Of a stretch of DNA of 64,000 nt, positions 1 through 7,911 are shown piece by piece. The translations under genes and the position numbers were made by a program. The stretch is from Rhodopirellula sp. SM50. GTDB taxonomy: Bacteria > Planctomycetota > Planctomycetia > Pirellulales > Pirellulaceae. The notes under the pieces were generated by a model. It was not told the DNA's origin, did not search any database, and worked only from the letters and a program-made list of their open reading frames with translations. How positions within the stretch are numbered: position 1 is the stretch's first letter; each line of letters opens with the position of its first letter. The stretch lies in the NCBI RefSeq assembly GCF_002289565.1, contig NZ_NTFY01000016.1:86661-150660 (forward strand). Reading direction: 5' to 3'.

Positions 1-19
1 GCCTAGTGGCGTGAGCAGC

Positions 20-135
20 TTGTCTCGATTTAATCGGGATCTGGTGAGCCGCTGGCCGTAAGGCCTCGGGCGGGCGCCGAAATGCCCGACCGCTTACGCG
101 TCGCGGCTCACTCAATCGACAGGCGGTGAGCCAGT
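20..135. repeat. Dispersed repeat, left copy of inverted pair
   Basis: A segment with short terminal inverted repeats (GTGAGCCGC ... GCGGCTCAC, about positions 49-113) reappears in reverse orientation at about 3670-3800 with only a few differences. Similarity continues beyond the core on both sides. The pair encloses the DUF1559-to-dapB block. Its nature (REP-like or small non-autonomous element) is inferred; no coding potential is seen. Confidence 0.7.
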
Positions 136-195
136 AGCGCGTGTCGGCTGTAGGTTGAGTGACGCGTCCCGCTGGGGTGGTGGGGCTGGCGCATC

Positions 196-225
196 AAAAA
201 ACCTGCCCGACGGGAATCGGGCAGG
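196..225 (-). terminator. Intrinsic terminator of the DUF1559 gene
   Basis: Read on the minus strand, a 9-bp perfect GC-rich stem (CCTGCCCGA / TCGGGCAGG) with a 6-nt loop is followed directly by six T residues. It lies 36 nt past the stop codon of the minus-strand pseudopilin-like gene, which is the expected position and geometry for a Rho-independent terminator. Confidence 0.85.
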
Positions 226-260
226 GTGAATGAATGGTCTCGCTGAAGGCCGAGTCCGCG

Positions 261-1493
261 TTACTGGTTGAGAGAATCCTCGATGACTTCCTTGCCCGAG
301 CGTGTGCCCAGGGCGCCCCACAAGCCGTACGGGCTTTCGACGCCGGCGCCGGGCTGCGGGGCATTGGCGTTGCCGGATTCCACCGAGTCGGTGATGAAGA
401 CGACGGCACCGTCGCCGGTCAGGACGTGGCAGCCACCGGGGTGTCGGCTACTCGGCGGCGCGATCGCTTCATTTTCGGCAAACGAGTTGGTGCACAGTCC
501 CTTGTTCGGGGGCAGGATGCAATTGACTTCTTGGTAGATCGGGCGGGCATCGCACCAACGAAAGCCACGGCCTTCTCCAAACCCGGCGGTTCGTGGTTGA
601 TCGCCGGGGAAATTTCCGGTGATGACACCGTCGGGATCCAGCCAGAACATCGGGTTGTCCGGGTCGATGAAGTTTTCTTCGCAGTGGCTGGGGTTCAATG
701 CGATCGTGCCCGAAATCGTGACCGCGGGGGTCGTTCGTTTGTCGCCGTCTTTCAAGTCGGTGGTGATCTCGCCCATCGCAATGGTGTTGGACAGTCCGTC
801 CAGGATATCGCGGAAACGCGTGAATTCGCGTGGCACGAAGAATCCCCGGTTGAGCTTGCTGTTTTGGTCTTCGATCTGATTGTTGACGGTCAGGTCGGGG
901 AACTTGGCACCGAAGGTCATGCTGCGGTTGTCCCCGCATTGCGCGGCGTAATTGGAACGTCCCATTGCGGGCCGTCCCTCGCCGGGATCGCTGGGGCAGC
1001 GAAACGCCGGCACGTCGGTCCACCACGGGTCGTAACTGTTGCGGGCCGGGTCGGCACCGGTGCCGGGGGTCGGGGTCGGACCCATCGGTGGAAAGGTGAA
1101 CGCGACCGGGGTGGTGATGGGGAACGGTTGGCTGATCGATTCCCAGAGCGATTGTTGTTCCATGTAGGGAGTCAGCGGAACCAGAATGCTGAGCAGTTCG
1201 TGGTTGCCAAAGTTGTTGCTTTCCCACCAATTCGTCACACCGCCGGGACCGTTGACCAGCGGTGCGACCGGTGTGGTGCCGCCGTAGTTCATCGGCAGCC
1301 GTTGATAGGCGGAATGGTAGTTATGAAGTGCCAGACCGATTTGCTTGAAGTTGTTGCTGCAACTCATCCGTCGCGCCGCTTCACGCGCCGCTTGGACGGC
1401 CGGCAGCAGCAGTCCGACAAGGATCCCGATGATGGCGATCACCACCAGCAGTTCGACCAGCGTAAAGCCGGCACGCGCCGAATACCTTCGCAT
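261..1493 (-). CDS. DUF1559 family protein with prepilin-type N-terminus
   Basis: The protein (410 aa) starts with a short basic leader and a class III signal: [19 protein letters not shown] at about residues 9-27, followed by a conserved stretch with [12 protein letters not shown]. This is the prepilin cleavage/methylation motif plus the start of the DUF1559 (SBP_bac_10-like) domain, a family hugely expanded in planctomycetes. The protein is probably inserted in the inner membrane and processed by a prepilin peptidase; whether it builds a pseudopilus is unknown for the family. The ATG at 1493 was chosen because TTGGAG sits 7 nt upstream; an in-frame TTG at 1505 overlaps that ribosome site and is less likely. 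A strong terminator follows. The C-terminus carries the usual family ending with a conserved H-GG--V--GDG region and an aromatic-poor tail. Confidence 0.93.
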   Translation of the reverse strand: MRRYSARAGFTLVELLVVIAIIGILVGLLLPAVQAAREAARRMSCSNNFKQIGLALHNYHSAYQRLPMNYGGTTPVAPLVNGPGGVTNWWESNNFGNHELLSILVPLTPYMEQQSLWESISQPFPITTPVAFTFPPMGPTPTPGTGADPARNSYDPWWTDVPAFRCPSDPGEGRPAMGRSNYAAQCGDNRSMTFGAKFPDLTVNNQIEDQNSKLNRGFFVPREFTRFRDILDGLSNTIAMGEITTDLKDGDKRTTPAVTISGTIALNPSHCEENFIDPDNPMFWLDPDGVITGNFPGDQPRTAGFGEGRGFRWCDARPIYQEVNCILPPNKGLCTNSFAENEAIAPPSSRHPGGCHVLTGDGAVVFITDSVESGNANAPQPGAGVESPYGLWGALGTRSGKEVIEDSLNQ

Positions 1494-1566
1494 TGAAAAC
1501 TCCAAGGTTACCGAGACAGAAGAATAAGATCTCTATTAGACGAGCAAATGGCTCTCGTCGCTCAAA

Positions 1567-1752
1567 CTAATTTCCCATTTGCTTCGCCATTTCTTGATCG
1601 TATTCTGCCTTTTGGGCGTCCGACATCGCATCGTATCCCGATGCGATCGTGTCGGAATCAGTGGGTTTGTCGATCGTCGTCGATCTGCCACATCCCGCGA
1701 TCGCAAACGTACCAAGGATCAAGGAAAGCAGGAGGATCGCAGATCGCGTCAT
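1567..1752 (-). CDS. Small lipoprotein, unknown function
   Basis: A 61-aa product with MTRSAILLLSLILGTFAIAGC at the N-terminus: a charged start, a hydrophobic core and a lipobox (AIAGC) with the acylated Cys at about residue 21. The mature part is only about 40 residues, polar and acidic, ending in a short helical segment (SDAQKAEYDQEMAKQMGN). An upstream in-frame start at 1863 would add 37 residues with no signal-peptide character, so the ATG at 1752 is preferred. It lies upstream of the DUF1559 gene on the same strand with a gap of about 70 nt; small lipoproteins next to DUF1559 genes are common in planctomycetes, so co-transcription is plausible. Function unknown. Confidence 0.75.
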   Translation of the reverse strand: MTRSAILLLSLILGTFAIAGCGRSTTIDKPTDSDTIASGYDAMSDAQKAEYDQEMAKQMGN

Positions 1753-2304
1753 GATGTATCCGGTGAGCAGACGAGTCTGGCGAGGTGCCGTCGCGAGACT
1801 GGGACGAGGCAGAAATCGGAGAAGATCGATCGAAGCACATGCCGGAAAAGGACCGCAAAGCACGTGATTCCTTCCAGGATAGACTACACCTTGCCAGGTG
1901 GATGTACAAGCTTTGCCGCCGACGCTGCAGAATGGTCACCCGACGGTGTCGCTGTTTCGATACCAGGTCAACGAGGGTGATGTCGCCCTCCCTGTGGGCA
2001 TTGGTATCTATCCGTCCAACATCACCCTCCTGGCAGGAGGGGCGAGCGAAGCGAGGGGAGGTCGAACGGTAAATCCCGGCGTTCACTTCACTCTTGATGG
2101 GCGCCCCCAAGCAACAACGCAAACCCTCTCCTCGCTACGCTCGACTCTCCCAGGGAGAGAGTAATGAAAATCCTTTACGATCAAGGTCTCAAAAACTGCA
2201 CGACCTCGTTGCGAGGGGGCCCGAATCAGTTTTTGCCCGTGAAGTTGCGGTTGCCTGACGCGTCGCTTTCGGTGGGCCGCGGAAACCGTTTCATCAGCTC
2301 GGTT
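1753..2304. other. Intergenic region with G/C-rich dispersed repeat
   Basis: No credible gene is seen. About 1978-2163 holds a repeat rich in CCCTCC/GGAGGG hairpins with the phrase GGGCGAGCGAAGCGAGGGGAGG, related to the block at 52310-52600. The rest (1753-1977) shows nothing recognisable beyond the presumed promoter of the lipoprotein/DUF1559 genes. Confidence 0.6.
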
Positions 2305-2670
2305 CTACTTGGAACGGTAGGTTTCGATGGCCTCGGGCAGCGGGTATTGGGTCAGGTCTCGATCGCCGGGCCAGTGATTGATTTCGTGCAGCCGTTGGAA
2401 GCCACGTGTGACCAAATCGCGGCGCTGGGCGACGAAGTCGGGGTCCAGGTTGGCCAGTCCCATCGGTCCGTCGACGACGACCGGTTCAAAGCGTGGGTCG
2501 TCGATGAACTGGGCCAAGACGGGATTGCAGCGGAGGTGGCGTTCGGCGGTCGTGTGCAAGGTTTCGGGGTCGAGCTGGCCGATGACGTAGCGCAAGTACA
2601 AGTCGCTGTCGATGATGGAGGTCACGTCTTGGCCACAGACGTCACATCGATAACCCTCGTCACACTTCAT
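2305..2670 (-). CDS. Small conserved-looking CxxC protein, unknown
   Basis: A soluble 121-aa protein with an N-terminal CDVCG pair (about residues 9-13) that could bind a metal or form a disulfide, plus a further Cys at about residue 48. The rest is polar and helical with no membrane segment and no signal peptide. Its ATG overlaps the TAA stop of dapB by one base (TAATG), so it is almost certainly translated from the same mRNA as dapB by translational coupling. I do not recognise the family. Coupling to dapB suggests a housekeeping role, but nothing in the sequence ties it directly to lysine synthesis. Confidence 0.8.
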   Translation of the reverse strand: MKCDEGYRCDVCGQDVTSIIDSDLYLRYVIGQLDPETLHTTAERHLRCNPVLAQFIDDPRFEPVVVDGPMGLANLDPDFVAQRRDLVTRGFQRLHEINHWPGDRDLTQYPLPEAIETYRSK

Positions 2671-3473
2671 TACATTTCCAGCACGTCGAACATGTCGTAC
2701 ATGCCCTCCGGTTTGTCAGACAGCCATTTGGCGGCGGCCAAGGCACCGGCGGCGTAGCAATCGCGACTGCTGGCGGCCACGTTCAGCTCGATCCGTTCGC
2801 CCAGCATGCCGAACACGATGGTGTGTTCACCGGGATTGTCGCCGACGCGGACGGCGTGGTAGCCGATTTCATTGCGGGTGCGTTGGCCGGTGTGGCCTTC
2901 GCGTCCGTGCACGTGTTTGGTGTCGTCGCCGAGTTTTTCGGCGATCAGGTCACCGAATTTGAGCGCCGTTCCACTCGGGGCGTCCGCCTTGTAGCGATGG
3001 TGGCGTTCGATGATTTCGATGTCCAGGCCGCCGGGGACATCGAGTAGTTTTTCGGTGATTTGCTGAGCCAGTTTCATCGACAGGTTGACCGCCAGCGACA
3101 TGCTGGGGGCCCACACGATCGGGATGCTCTCGGATGCTTCATTGAGACGTTCGACTTGGGCGTCGGTCATCCCGGTGGTGGCCACGACCAACGCGGTTTC
3201 GTGCAGCTCGCATTTTTCGATGCAGCGATCGATCGCTTCGGGCAACGAAAAATCGATCACCACGTCGGCATCGTTGGGCCACTTGGACGACAGCGGGACG
3301 TCCATGGTTTCCACGCCCGCCAGATCACCGGCGTCTTGGCCCAGCAGCGGGTGCTGGTCATTTTCGATCGCGGCGACGAGCTGGAGCGTTTTGTCTTCCG
3401 ACGCCAGTGCCACGACTCGGCGACCCATGCGACCGGCAGCTCCGTGGACGGCAATTTTCAGTGGAGTAGACAT
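2670..3473 (-). CDS. dapB: 4-hydroxy-tetrahydrodipicolinate reductase
   Basis: This enzyme reduces hydroxy-tetrahydrodipicolinate with NAD(P)H in the diaminopimelate/lysine pathway in the cytoplasm. The 267-aa product begins with the Rossmann nucleotide-binding loop VHGAAGRMGRR (residues about 8-18), carries the DFSLPEA and ATTGM segments, and contains the family signature HHRYKADAPSGTA with the catalytic His-His and the substrate-binding Lys. Length is normal. The start at 3473 (MSTPLK) was chosen because the Rossmann strand begins right after it; 49 further in-frame codons upstream are low-complexity and lack family character. It is coupled to the small CxxC gene downstream. The sequence shows no lysine riboswitch that I can identify in the 500 bases upstream. 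Confidence 0.96.
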   Translation of the reverse strand: MSTPLKIAVHGAAGRMGRRVVALASEDKTLQLVAAIENDQHPLLGQDAGDLAGVETMDVPLSSKWPNDADVVIDFSLPEAIDRCIEKCELHETALVVATTGMTDAQVERLNEASESIPIVWAPSMSLAVNLSMKLAQQITEKLLDVPGGLDIEIIERHHRYKADAPSGTALKFGDLIAEKLGDDTKHVHGREGHTGQRTRNEIGYHAVRVGDNPGEHTIVFGMLGERIELNVAASSRDCYAAGALAAAKWLSDKPEGMYDMFDVLEM

Positions 3474-3981
3474 GATGGATGGGGAGATCTCGGAAGGGAG
3501 GCGGCTGCGAGGGGGACACGGCAACAATGTAACCGCTGAGACCGTTGCGTGGCAGGGAACAGCTCGGGAAGGGAGGGAGCGAGCGGATTGGCACGCGTCC
3601 CGCTGGGGGCATTGCAGCACGTGCGTCAGCCGGTGGCACGCGCCGGTTCAGTGTTGCGCACGCGCCGCTCGCTGACCGGTCTGTTGATTGAGTGAGCCGT
3701 GACGCGTAAGTGGCCGGGCATTCTGGCGCCCGCCCGAGGCCTTACGGCCAGCGGCTCACCATTGACTCAGCAGATCCCGAATCAATCAACAGCCCGTGAC
3801 GCGTCCCGCTGGGATGCCGCTCGCTGACGCGTCCCGCTGGGGTTGGCGGCGGGGGTTCGCGCAGGTTGACCTGGGCAAGCGGGCCGAACGATTCTACCGT
3901 GTAGGCGTTCCCATCACTCCCACTCAACGATCGCCCACACCGCGATCGCTGGCGGCCACCCACCGGGCCAGCAGAACGACG
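3474..3981. other. Divergent intergenic region with repeats
   Basis: Separates dapB (minus) from lspA (plus), so both promoters must lie here. About 3670-3800 is the inverted copy of the repeat at 20-135. The short phrase GACGCGTCCCGCTGGG occurs around 3595, 3800 and 3825, and also around 160, indicating several copies of a smaller unit. No gene is supported. Confidence 0.6.
3670..3800. repeat. Dispersed repeat, right copy of inverted pair
   Basis: Reverse-complement partner of 20-135. The core 3693-3762 reads through GTGAGCC ... GGCTCAC ends with an internal palindromic GCGCCCGCCCGAGGCC section; only scattered substitutions separate it from the left copy. Confidence 0.7.
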
Positions 3982-4644
3982 ATGAATCAAGCTGAACCGA
4001 CAATCGATCACTCCGACGCCGATCACTCCGAAGCCGGGCGTTCCAATGATGCGACGTCTGCCCCGCTCTCGCTGGTCGGCCGATTTTGGATTTTTCTTTC
4101 GATCGCGGTGGTCGGCGGAGGACTGGATTTGTGGAGCAAAGCGGCGGTGTTTCGCTGGCGAGGCTTACCGACCCAGAGTGACATTTGGTGGGTCTGGGAG
4201 CCGTATTTTGGCATCGAAACGGCCGTCAATATCGGCGCTGTGTTCGGCGTCGGGGCAGGGCAGGGCACCTTTTTTGCCGGCATGAGCGTGATCGCCGCGA
4301 TCGGCATCGTGGTCTGGCTGTTTTGGTTCCGGGCGGCCGAGTCGATGTGGTTGACCGTGGCGTTGGGGATGGTCGGCGGTGGGATCATCGGCAATCTTTA
4401 CGATCGTTTGGGGTTTTGGTGGCAAACCGGTTATCCAGACCAATGGCGCAGCGGCGTCCGCGACTGGATCCTGTGGCGGATCAACGAACAGTGGACTTGG
4501 CCCAATTTCAACATCGCCGACTCGCTGTTGGTCGTCGGGGCCGGGATGCTGCTGTACCAAAGCTTCTTTCCCGGACAATTTGCCGATCCAGTGGCCGATC
4601 CAGTGGCTGGTGAGGACGGACCGGCTGACCAACCGACAACGTGA
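3982..4644 (+). CDS. lspA: Lipoprotein signal peptidase (signal peptidase II)
   Basis: An integral inner-membrane aspartyl protease that removes signal peptides from prolipoproteins after diacylglyceryl transfer. The 220-aa protein has four predicted membrane helices and the family motifs in order: DLWSKAA (D of the conserved D-x-x-x-K), NIGAVFG, GGIIGNLYDRL with catalytic Asp141, and NFNIADS with catalytic Asp180. A polar N-terminal tail of about 30 residues and a short charged C-tail make it somewhat longer than the usual 160-170 aa. The ATG at 3982 was chosen; the in-frame extension upstream lies in repeat DNA. A hisN-like phosphatase gene follows after 21 nt. The window's lipoproteins (1567, 7912) are likely substrates. 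Confidence 0.95.
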   Translation: MNQAEPTIDHSDADHSEAGRSNDATSAPLSLVGRFWIFLSIAVVGGGLDLWSKAAVFRWRGLPTQSDIWWVWEPYFGIETAVNIGAVFGVGAGQGTFFAGMSVIAAIGIVVWLFWFRAAESMWLTVALGMVGGGIIGNLYDRLGFWWQTGYPDQWRSGVRDWILWRINEQWTWPNFNIADSLLVVGAGMLLYQSFFPGQFADPVADPVAGEDGPADQPTT

Positions 4645-4665
4645 CCCAAAGACAACGACAAACGC

Positions 4666-5520
4666 ATGACGGATTCAAACATGGGATCGACGGAATTGAC
4701 TAGACCGGACGCTTGGTCATCGCTCGAATCCGGCCGGCTTTCGGCCATGGTTTCGATCGCACGCGCCGCCGGAACGCACACCCTGAAGTACTTCGGCTCG
4801 GGCGATTTGCGTGTCGATGCGAAAAAAGATGACTCGCCGGTGACGATCGCCGATCGCGAAGCCGAACAGCTCGTCCGCGAGCAAATCGCTGAGGCCTTTC
4901 CCGAGGACACGGTCCAGGGAGAAGAATTCGCCGAGACGGTGGGCCAGTCACGGTATCGCTGGGTGGTCGATCCGATCGACGGCACCAAGTCGTTTGTGTG
5001 TGGGGTGCCGCTGTATTCGACGTTGCTGGCATTGGAAAAAGACGGCCAGCCGATCGGCGGCGTGATCTTCATTCCCGCACTCGGTGAAATGGTGGTCGCG
5101 GCACTCGGTCACGGATGCTGGCATCAGACGCGATCGACCGAGGGGACCCTTCAGGACTGGACACCCGCTCGGGTCTCCGCGCGGTCCGAGTTGTCTCAAG
5201 CGGTGTTTGTGACCAGCCAGGTGGATTCCTTTGACGCCCGCGACGCAGCCGAAACGTTCAAACGGATCGAGCGGGCGTGCTGGATCACCCGGACCTGGGG
5301 CGACGGATACGGCTACTTGTTGGTCGCGACGGGGCGGGCCGATGTGATGATCGATCCGGTCTGCAATGCCTGGGACGTGGCCGCGATCCTGCCGGTGATG
5401 GTGGAATCGGGAGGCCGTTTCACGGATTGGAAAGGCGTCGCGACGGTCCGTGGGGGCGACGGGCTGGGCACCAACGGGGCGCTCCACGACGCGGTTTGCC
5501 AGATTCTGGGTTGCGAGTGA
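4666..5520 (+). CDS. hisN: Inositol-monophosphatase-family phosphatase, probably histidinol-phosphatase
   Basis: A 284-aa Mg-dependent phosphatase of the IMPase superfamily. It has all metal-site motifs: GEE (about residue 86), DPIDGTKSF (about residues 105-113) and WDVAAILPVMVESGG near the C-terminus. The segment TWGDGYGYLLVATGRADVMIDP before the last motif resembles HisN-type histidinol-phosphate phosphatases more than CysQ or SuhB, so removal of phosphate from histidinol phosphate is the best guess; inositol or other sugar phosphates remain possible. It is cytoplasmic, with no signal peptide. It follows lspA closely and is probably in the same transcript. The gene symbol is a family-level inference. 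Confidence 0.85.
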   Translation: MTDSNMGSTELTRPDAWSSLESGRLSAMVSIARAAGTHTLKYFGSGDLRVDAKKDDSPVTIADREAEQLVREQIAEAFPEDTVQGEEFAETVGQSRYRWVVDPIDGTKSFVCGVPLYSTLLALEKDGQPIGGVIFIPALGEMVVAALGHGCWHQTRSTEGTLQDWTPARVSARSELSQAVFVTSQVDSFDARDAAETFKRIERACWITRTWGDGYGYLLVATGRADVMIDPVCNAWDVAAILPVMVESGGRFTDWKGVATVRGGDGLGTNGALHDAVCQILGCE

Positions 5521-5575
5521 TGCCGGCGGATTGGTAGCACGGCGGATGAACGAATCAAACTTAGGAGACTGCAGG

Positions 5576-6007
5576 ATGCATTGGCGAATCGGATTGCTGG
5601 GATTGGGACTGCTGGCAGCCTTGGTCGTCGGCGGGGTTGCTGACCAGCCGTCGCCTTATGGGATTCCGGAAAACGCGGGGGCCGGCGGTTTTGAAACCTC
5701 GCTGCCCCCCGGACAGGCGGTGCAAGGCGTGGGGCCGTCCGCGATGCAGCTCGGCGCGAGCGAAAAGGGGCCGCAAGTCGCGGCGGCGGGGGAGTTGATC
5801 GGGTTTAACGGATTTGACGGCTCGGGAAGTCAAACAATTACGCTGGTTCATACCGGAAAAATGCAAATCGCCGTGTATCATATCGATAGGTCGGGCCAGA
5901 TCCGCTTGGTCAGCAGCCGCCCGATCGATGCCGACTTTTCCTTATCGCTCAATCTGACGAAGCCACTTCCCGGTCAAATCCGACTTCTTGGCAGTCAGGT
6001 GAAGTAG
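5576..6007 (+). CDS. Small exported protein, unknown function
   Basis: A 143-aa product with a signal peptide (MHWRIGLLGLGLLAALVVGGVA, likely cleaved soon after). The mature part has a low-complexity Gly/Pro-rich stretch, then a compact domain from about residue 75 (ITLVHTGKMQIAVYHIDRSG, LVSSRPIDADFSL) likely to be beta-rich. The ATG at 5576 is preferred because TTAGGAG lies 8 nt upstream; two earlier in-frame starts lack both a ribosome site and a signal peptide. I do not recognise the family. It follows the hisN-like gene with a 55-nt gap. Confidence 0.75.
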   Translation: MHWRIGLLGLGLLAALVVGGVADQPSPYGIPENAGAGGFETSLPPGQAVQGVGPSAMQLGASEKGPQVAAAGELIGFNGFDGSGSQTITLVHTGKMQIAVYHIDRSGQIRLVSSRPIDADFSLSLNLTKPLPGQIRLLGSQVK

Positions 6008-6091
6008 CGTTTGCCGGCGATCCGAGCGATAGGGAAACGGGGCACCCTTTGTACCCTTCGTTTCTCCCCCCGCTCGAATCAATCTTCGCCC

Positions 6092-7780
6092 ATGTCTTAT
6101 CTGTCACTTGAAGAAGCTGCTGCAAAACTTGGGATCAGCACCGATCGCCTCGTTGAACTTCGCAGCCAAGGCCAAGTCCGCGGTTTTCGTGACGGTTCCA
6201 GTTGGAAGTTCCCCGACACCGAAATCGACCGTTTGGCAGATGAATTGGCCGACGGATTCGGGTCTGGGATTCTGGTCGGTGAATCCGGCTCGGGATCGGG
6301 CAGCGTGATCGGTGGCGATTCGGCCGCCGACGCTGACGGCAGCGATTTGGGCATCGGTTCGGAAACGCCCGGCGAAGGCAGCGACGTCAACTTGGTGACC
6401 GGTACCAAAGAAGAGGGCAGCGACGTCGAGCTGGTGGCCTCGGACAGCGGCAAGCTGGGCGACGAGTTGGAGCAGGATTCGCTGTTTGAGAGTGACGAAA
6501 ACGCACTGCAAGAAATCGATTCGGCGGAATTAAAACTCAACGACCCGGCGTTGATGGACGACAGCGTTGATTCGATCGACGTCGCCATCGATCCCAAAGA
6601 AGGCAGCACCGGGCCGGTCGCCAAGGCAGAGATCCAAGCCGAGGCCGACAAAATCTCGATCAGCGACGTCGATGTCACCGATGGCGCCAGTTCGGATGAT
6701 GAATTTGCCTTCGCCGGTTCCTTGTCCGAAGACGACAGCGATGATTTGATGTTGGGCGAGGATTCGGACAGCTTGGATCTGGATTCGCTGTCCGAGGATG
6801 AACTGCAGGTCAAAGCCGCCGGGGCGAGTAGTCTGGAATTGATGAACGAACTCGATTCGCCGGATTCCGGGGAACAGCTCAAGTCGTCCGGTGCGGATGT
6901 CCTGAGCGAATTGGATCTGCTCGGCGCCGAACAGTCCGGCAGCGGAAGCGGTCTGATTTCCGGCGATAGCGAAAATCTGTTGACCTCCTCGGGCCTGGGC
7001 AGCGGACTCGGTTCCAGCGTCATCAACGAGATGGACGATGCGTTGGATGAGGACGATGACTTGGTAATCGCCGATGACGACGCCGATTTGATGCTCGATA
7101 GCGTCAGTGATATCTCGGTCGCCGGCGACAGCGGAATCAACCTGATGAGCCCCAGCGACAGCGGATTGTCGCTCGAGAGCGAGCCCCTGGATCTGGCCGG
7201 CAGCAGTTTGTCGGCACTGGACTTGGGCGCCGAACTGACCGACGGCAGCGGGATTTCTGGATCCAGCGGCAAGAACGCCGGCGGCAGCGGGGCAGGCTCG
7301 GATGAGGAGTTCCAGCTTTCACCCTCCGGCGTCGGCTTGGATGCCGATTTGGAAAGCAGCTCGCAAGTCATCGAAGTCGAGGATTCGGAATTGGTCGGTG
7401 AGGCCGTCGATTTCCAAGATGACTTCGCCGACGACGCGGGATTTGCCGATGCCGGGTTCAGCGATGCCGAACCACTGGAGGCCGATGCGTTCGAAGAATC
7501 ACCCGCCGGCATGGACGGGGACGTCCTGGGTGGCGAAGCGATCGAGATGGACGAGGTCGACGAATCGCCTTCGGTCGGTGCCGTGTCCGGCATGGGGGGC
7601 TACGAAGTTCCCTTTTCGATGCTGCAGTGTCTCTCGCTGATGTTCATCATCCTGACGCTTTCGCTGGGCGGCATGCTGATGACGGACTTGGTCCGCAACA
7701 TGTGGACCTACAACGATATCTCCTCGCCGGTCAGCGCCCTGACCGATTCGCTGATCGGATTGATGGGCTGGGATTCCTGA
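6092..7780 (+). CDS. HTH (excisionase/MerR-like) protein with long acidic tail and C-terminal membrane segments
   Basis: A 562-aa protein in three parts. Residues 1-50 form a helix-turn-helix of the HTH_17 excisionase type (SLEEAAAKLGIS..., SWKFPDTEIDRL). Residues about 55-500 are extremely acidic and rich in Ser, Asp, Gly and Leu, with loose repeats such as EGSDVNLV/EGSDVELV and DSGINL/DSGLSL. The last 60 residues contain a hydrophobic helix (about 507-533, FIILTLSLGGMLM) and a short amphipathic end. The HTH would therefore sit in the cytoplasm tethered to the membrane by a disordered linker. Planctomycetes carry such proteins; their job is unknown. The start (MSYLSLEEAA) is at the beginning of the HTH. 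A strong codon-bias shadow on the minus strand is not a gene. Confidence 0.88.
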   Translation: MSYLSLEEAAAKLGISTDRLVELRSQGQVRGFRDGSSWKFPDTEIDRLADELADGFGSGILVGESGSGSGSVIGGDSAADADGSDLGIGSETPGEGSDVNLVTGTKEEGSDVELVASDSGKLGDELEQDSLFESDENALQEIDSAELKLNDPALMDDSVDSIDVAIDPKEGSTGPVAKAEIQAEADKISISDVDVTDGASSDDEFAFAGSLSEDDSDDLMLGEDSDSLDLDSLSEDELQVKAAGASSLELMNELDSPDSGEQLKSSGADVLSELDLLGAEQSGSGSGLISGDSENLLTSSGLGSGLGSSVINEMDDALDEDDDLVIADDDADLMLDSVSDISVAGDSGINLMSPSDSGLSLESEPLDLAGSSLSALDLGAELTDGSGISGSSGKNAGGSGAGSDEEFQLSPSGVGLDADLESSSQVIEVEDSELVGEAVDFQDDFADDAGFADAGFSDAEPLEADAFEESPAGMDGDVLGGEAIEMDEVDESPSVGAVSGMGGYEVPFSMLQCLSLMFIILTLSLGGMLMTDLVRNMWTYNDISSPVSALTDSLIGLMGWDS

Positions 7781-7911
7781 TCGGCTGGGATTCCTGACTC
7801 GGGTTTGGCCTTGGCGGGTACGAAGAAGGGTGGTGGCGCGTCTATACTAACCATGGACGGACGCCGCGTTCCCACCCCGAAACGGACTTCACCCTCCCGC
7901 CTGCCCCCGCT

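Noticed and set aside
234..1496. 420-aa open frame on the plus strand opposite the DUF1559 gene
   Set aside because: It is the antisense shadow of a gene with clear prepilin motif, ribosome site and terminator; its translation has no domain and is Arg/Val/Gly-biased as expected for a mirror frame.
6097..7593. 498-aa Ser/Pro-rich open frame on the minus strand
   Set aside because: Antisense to the acidic HTH protein: GA-rich Asp/Glu/Ser codons read backwards give Ser/Pro runs without stops.
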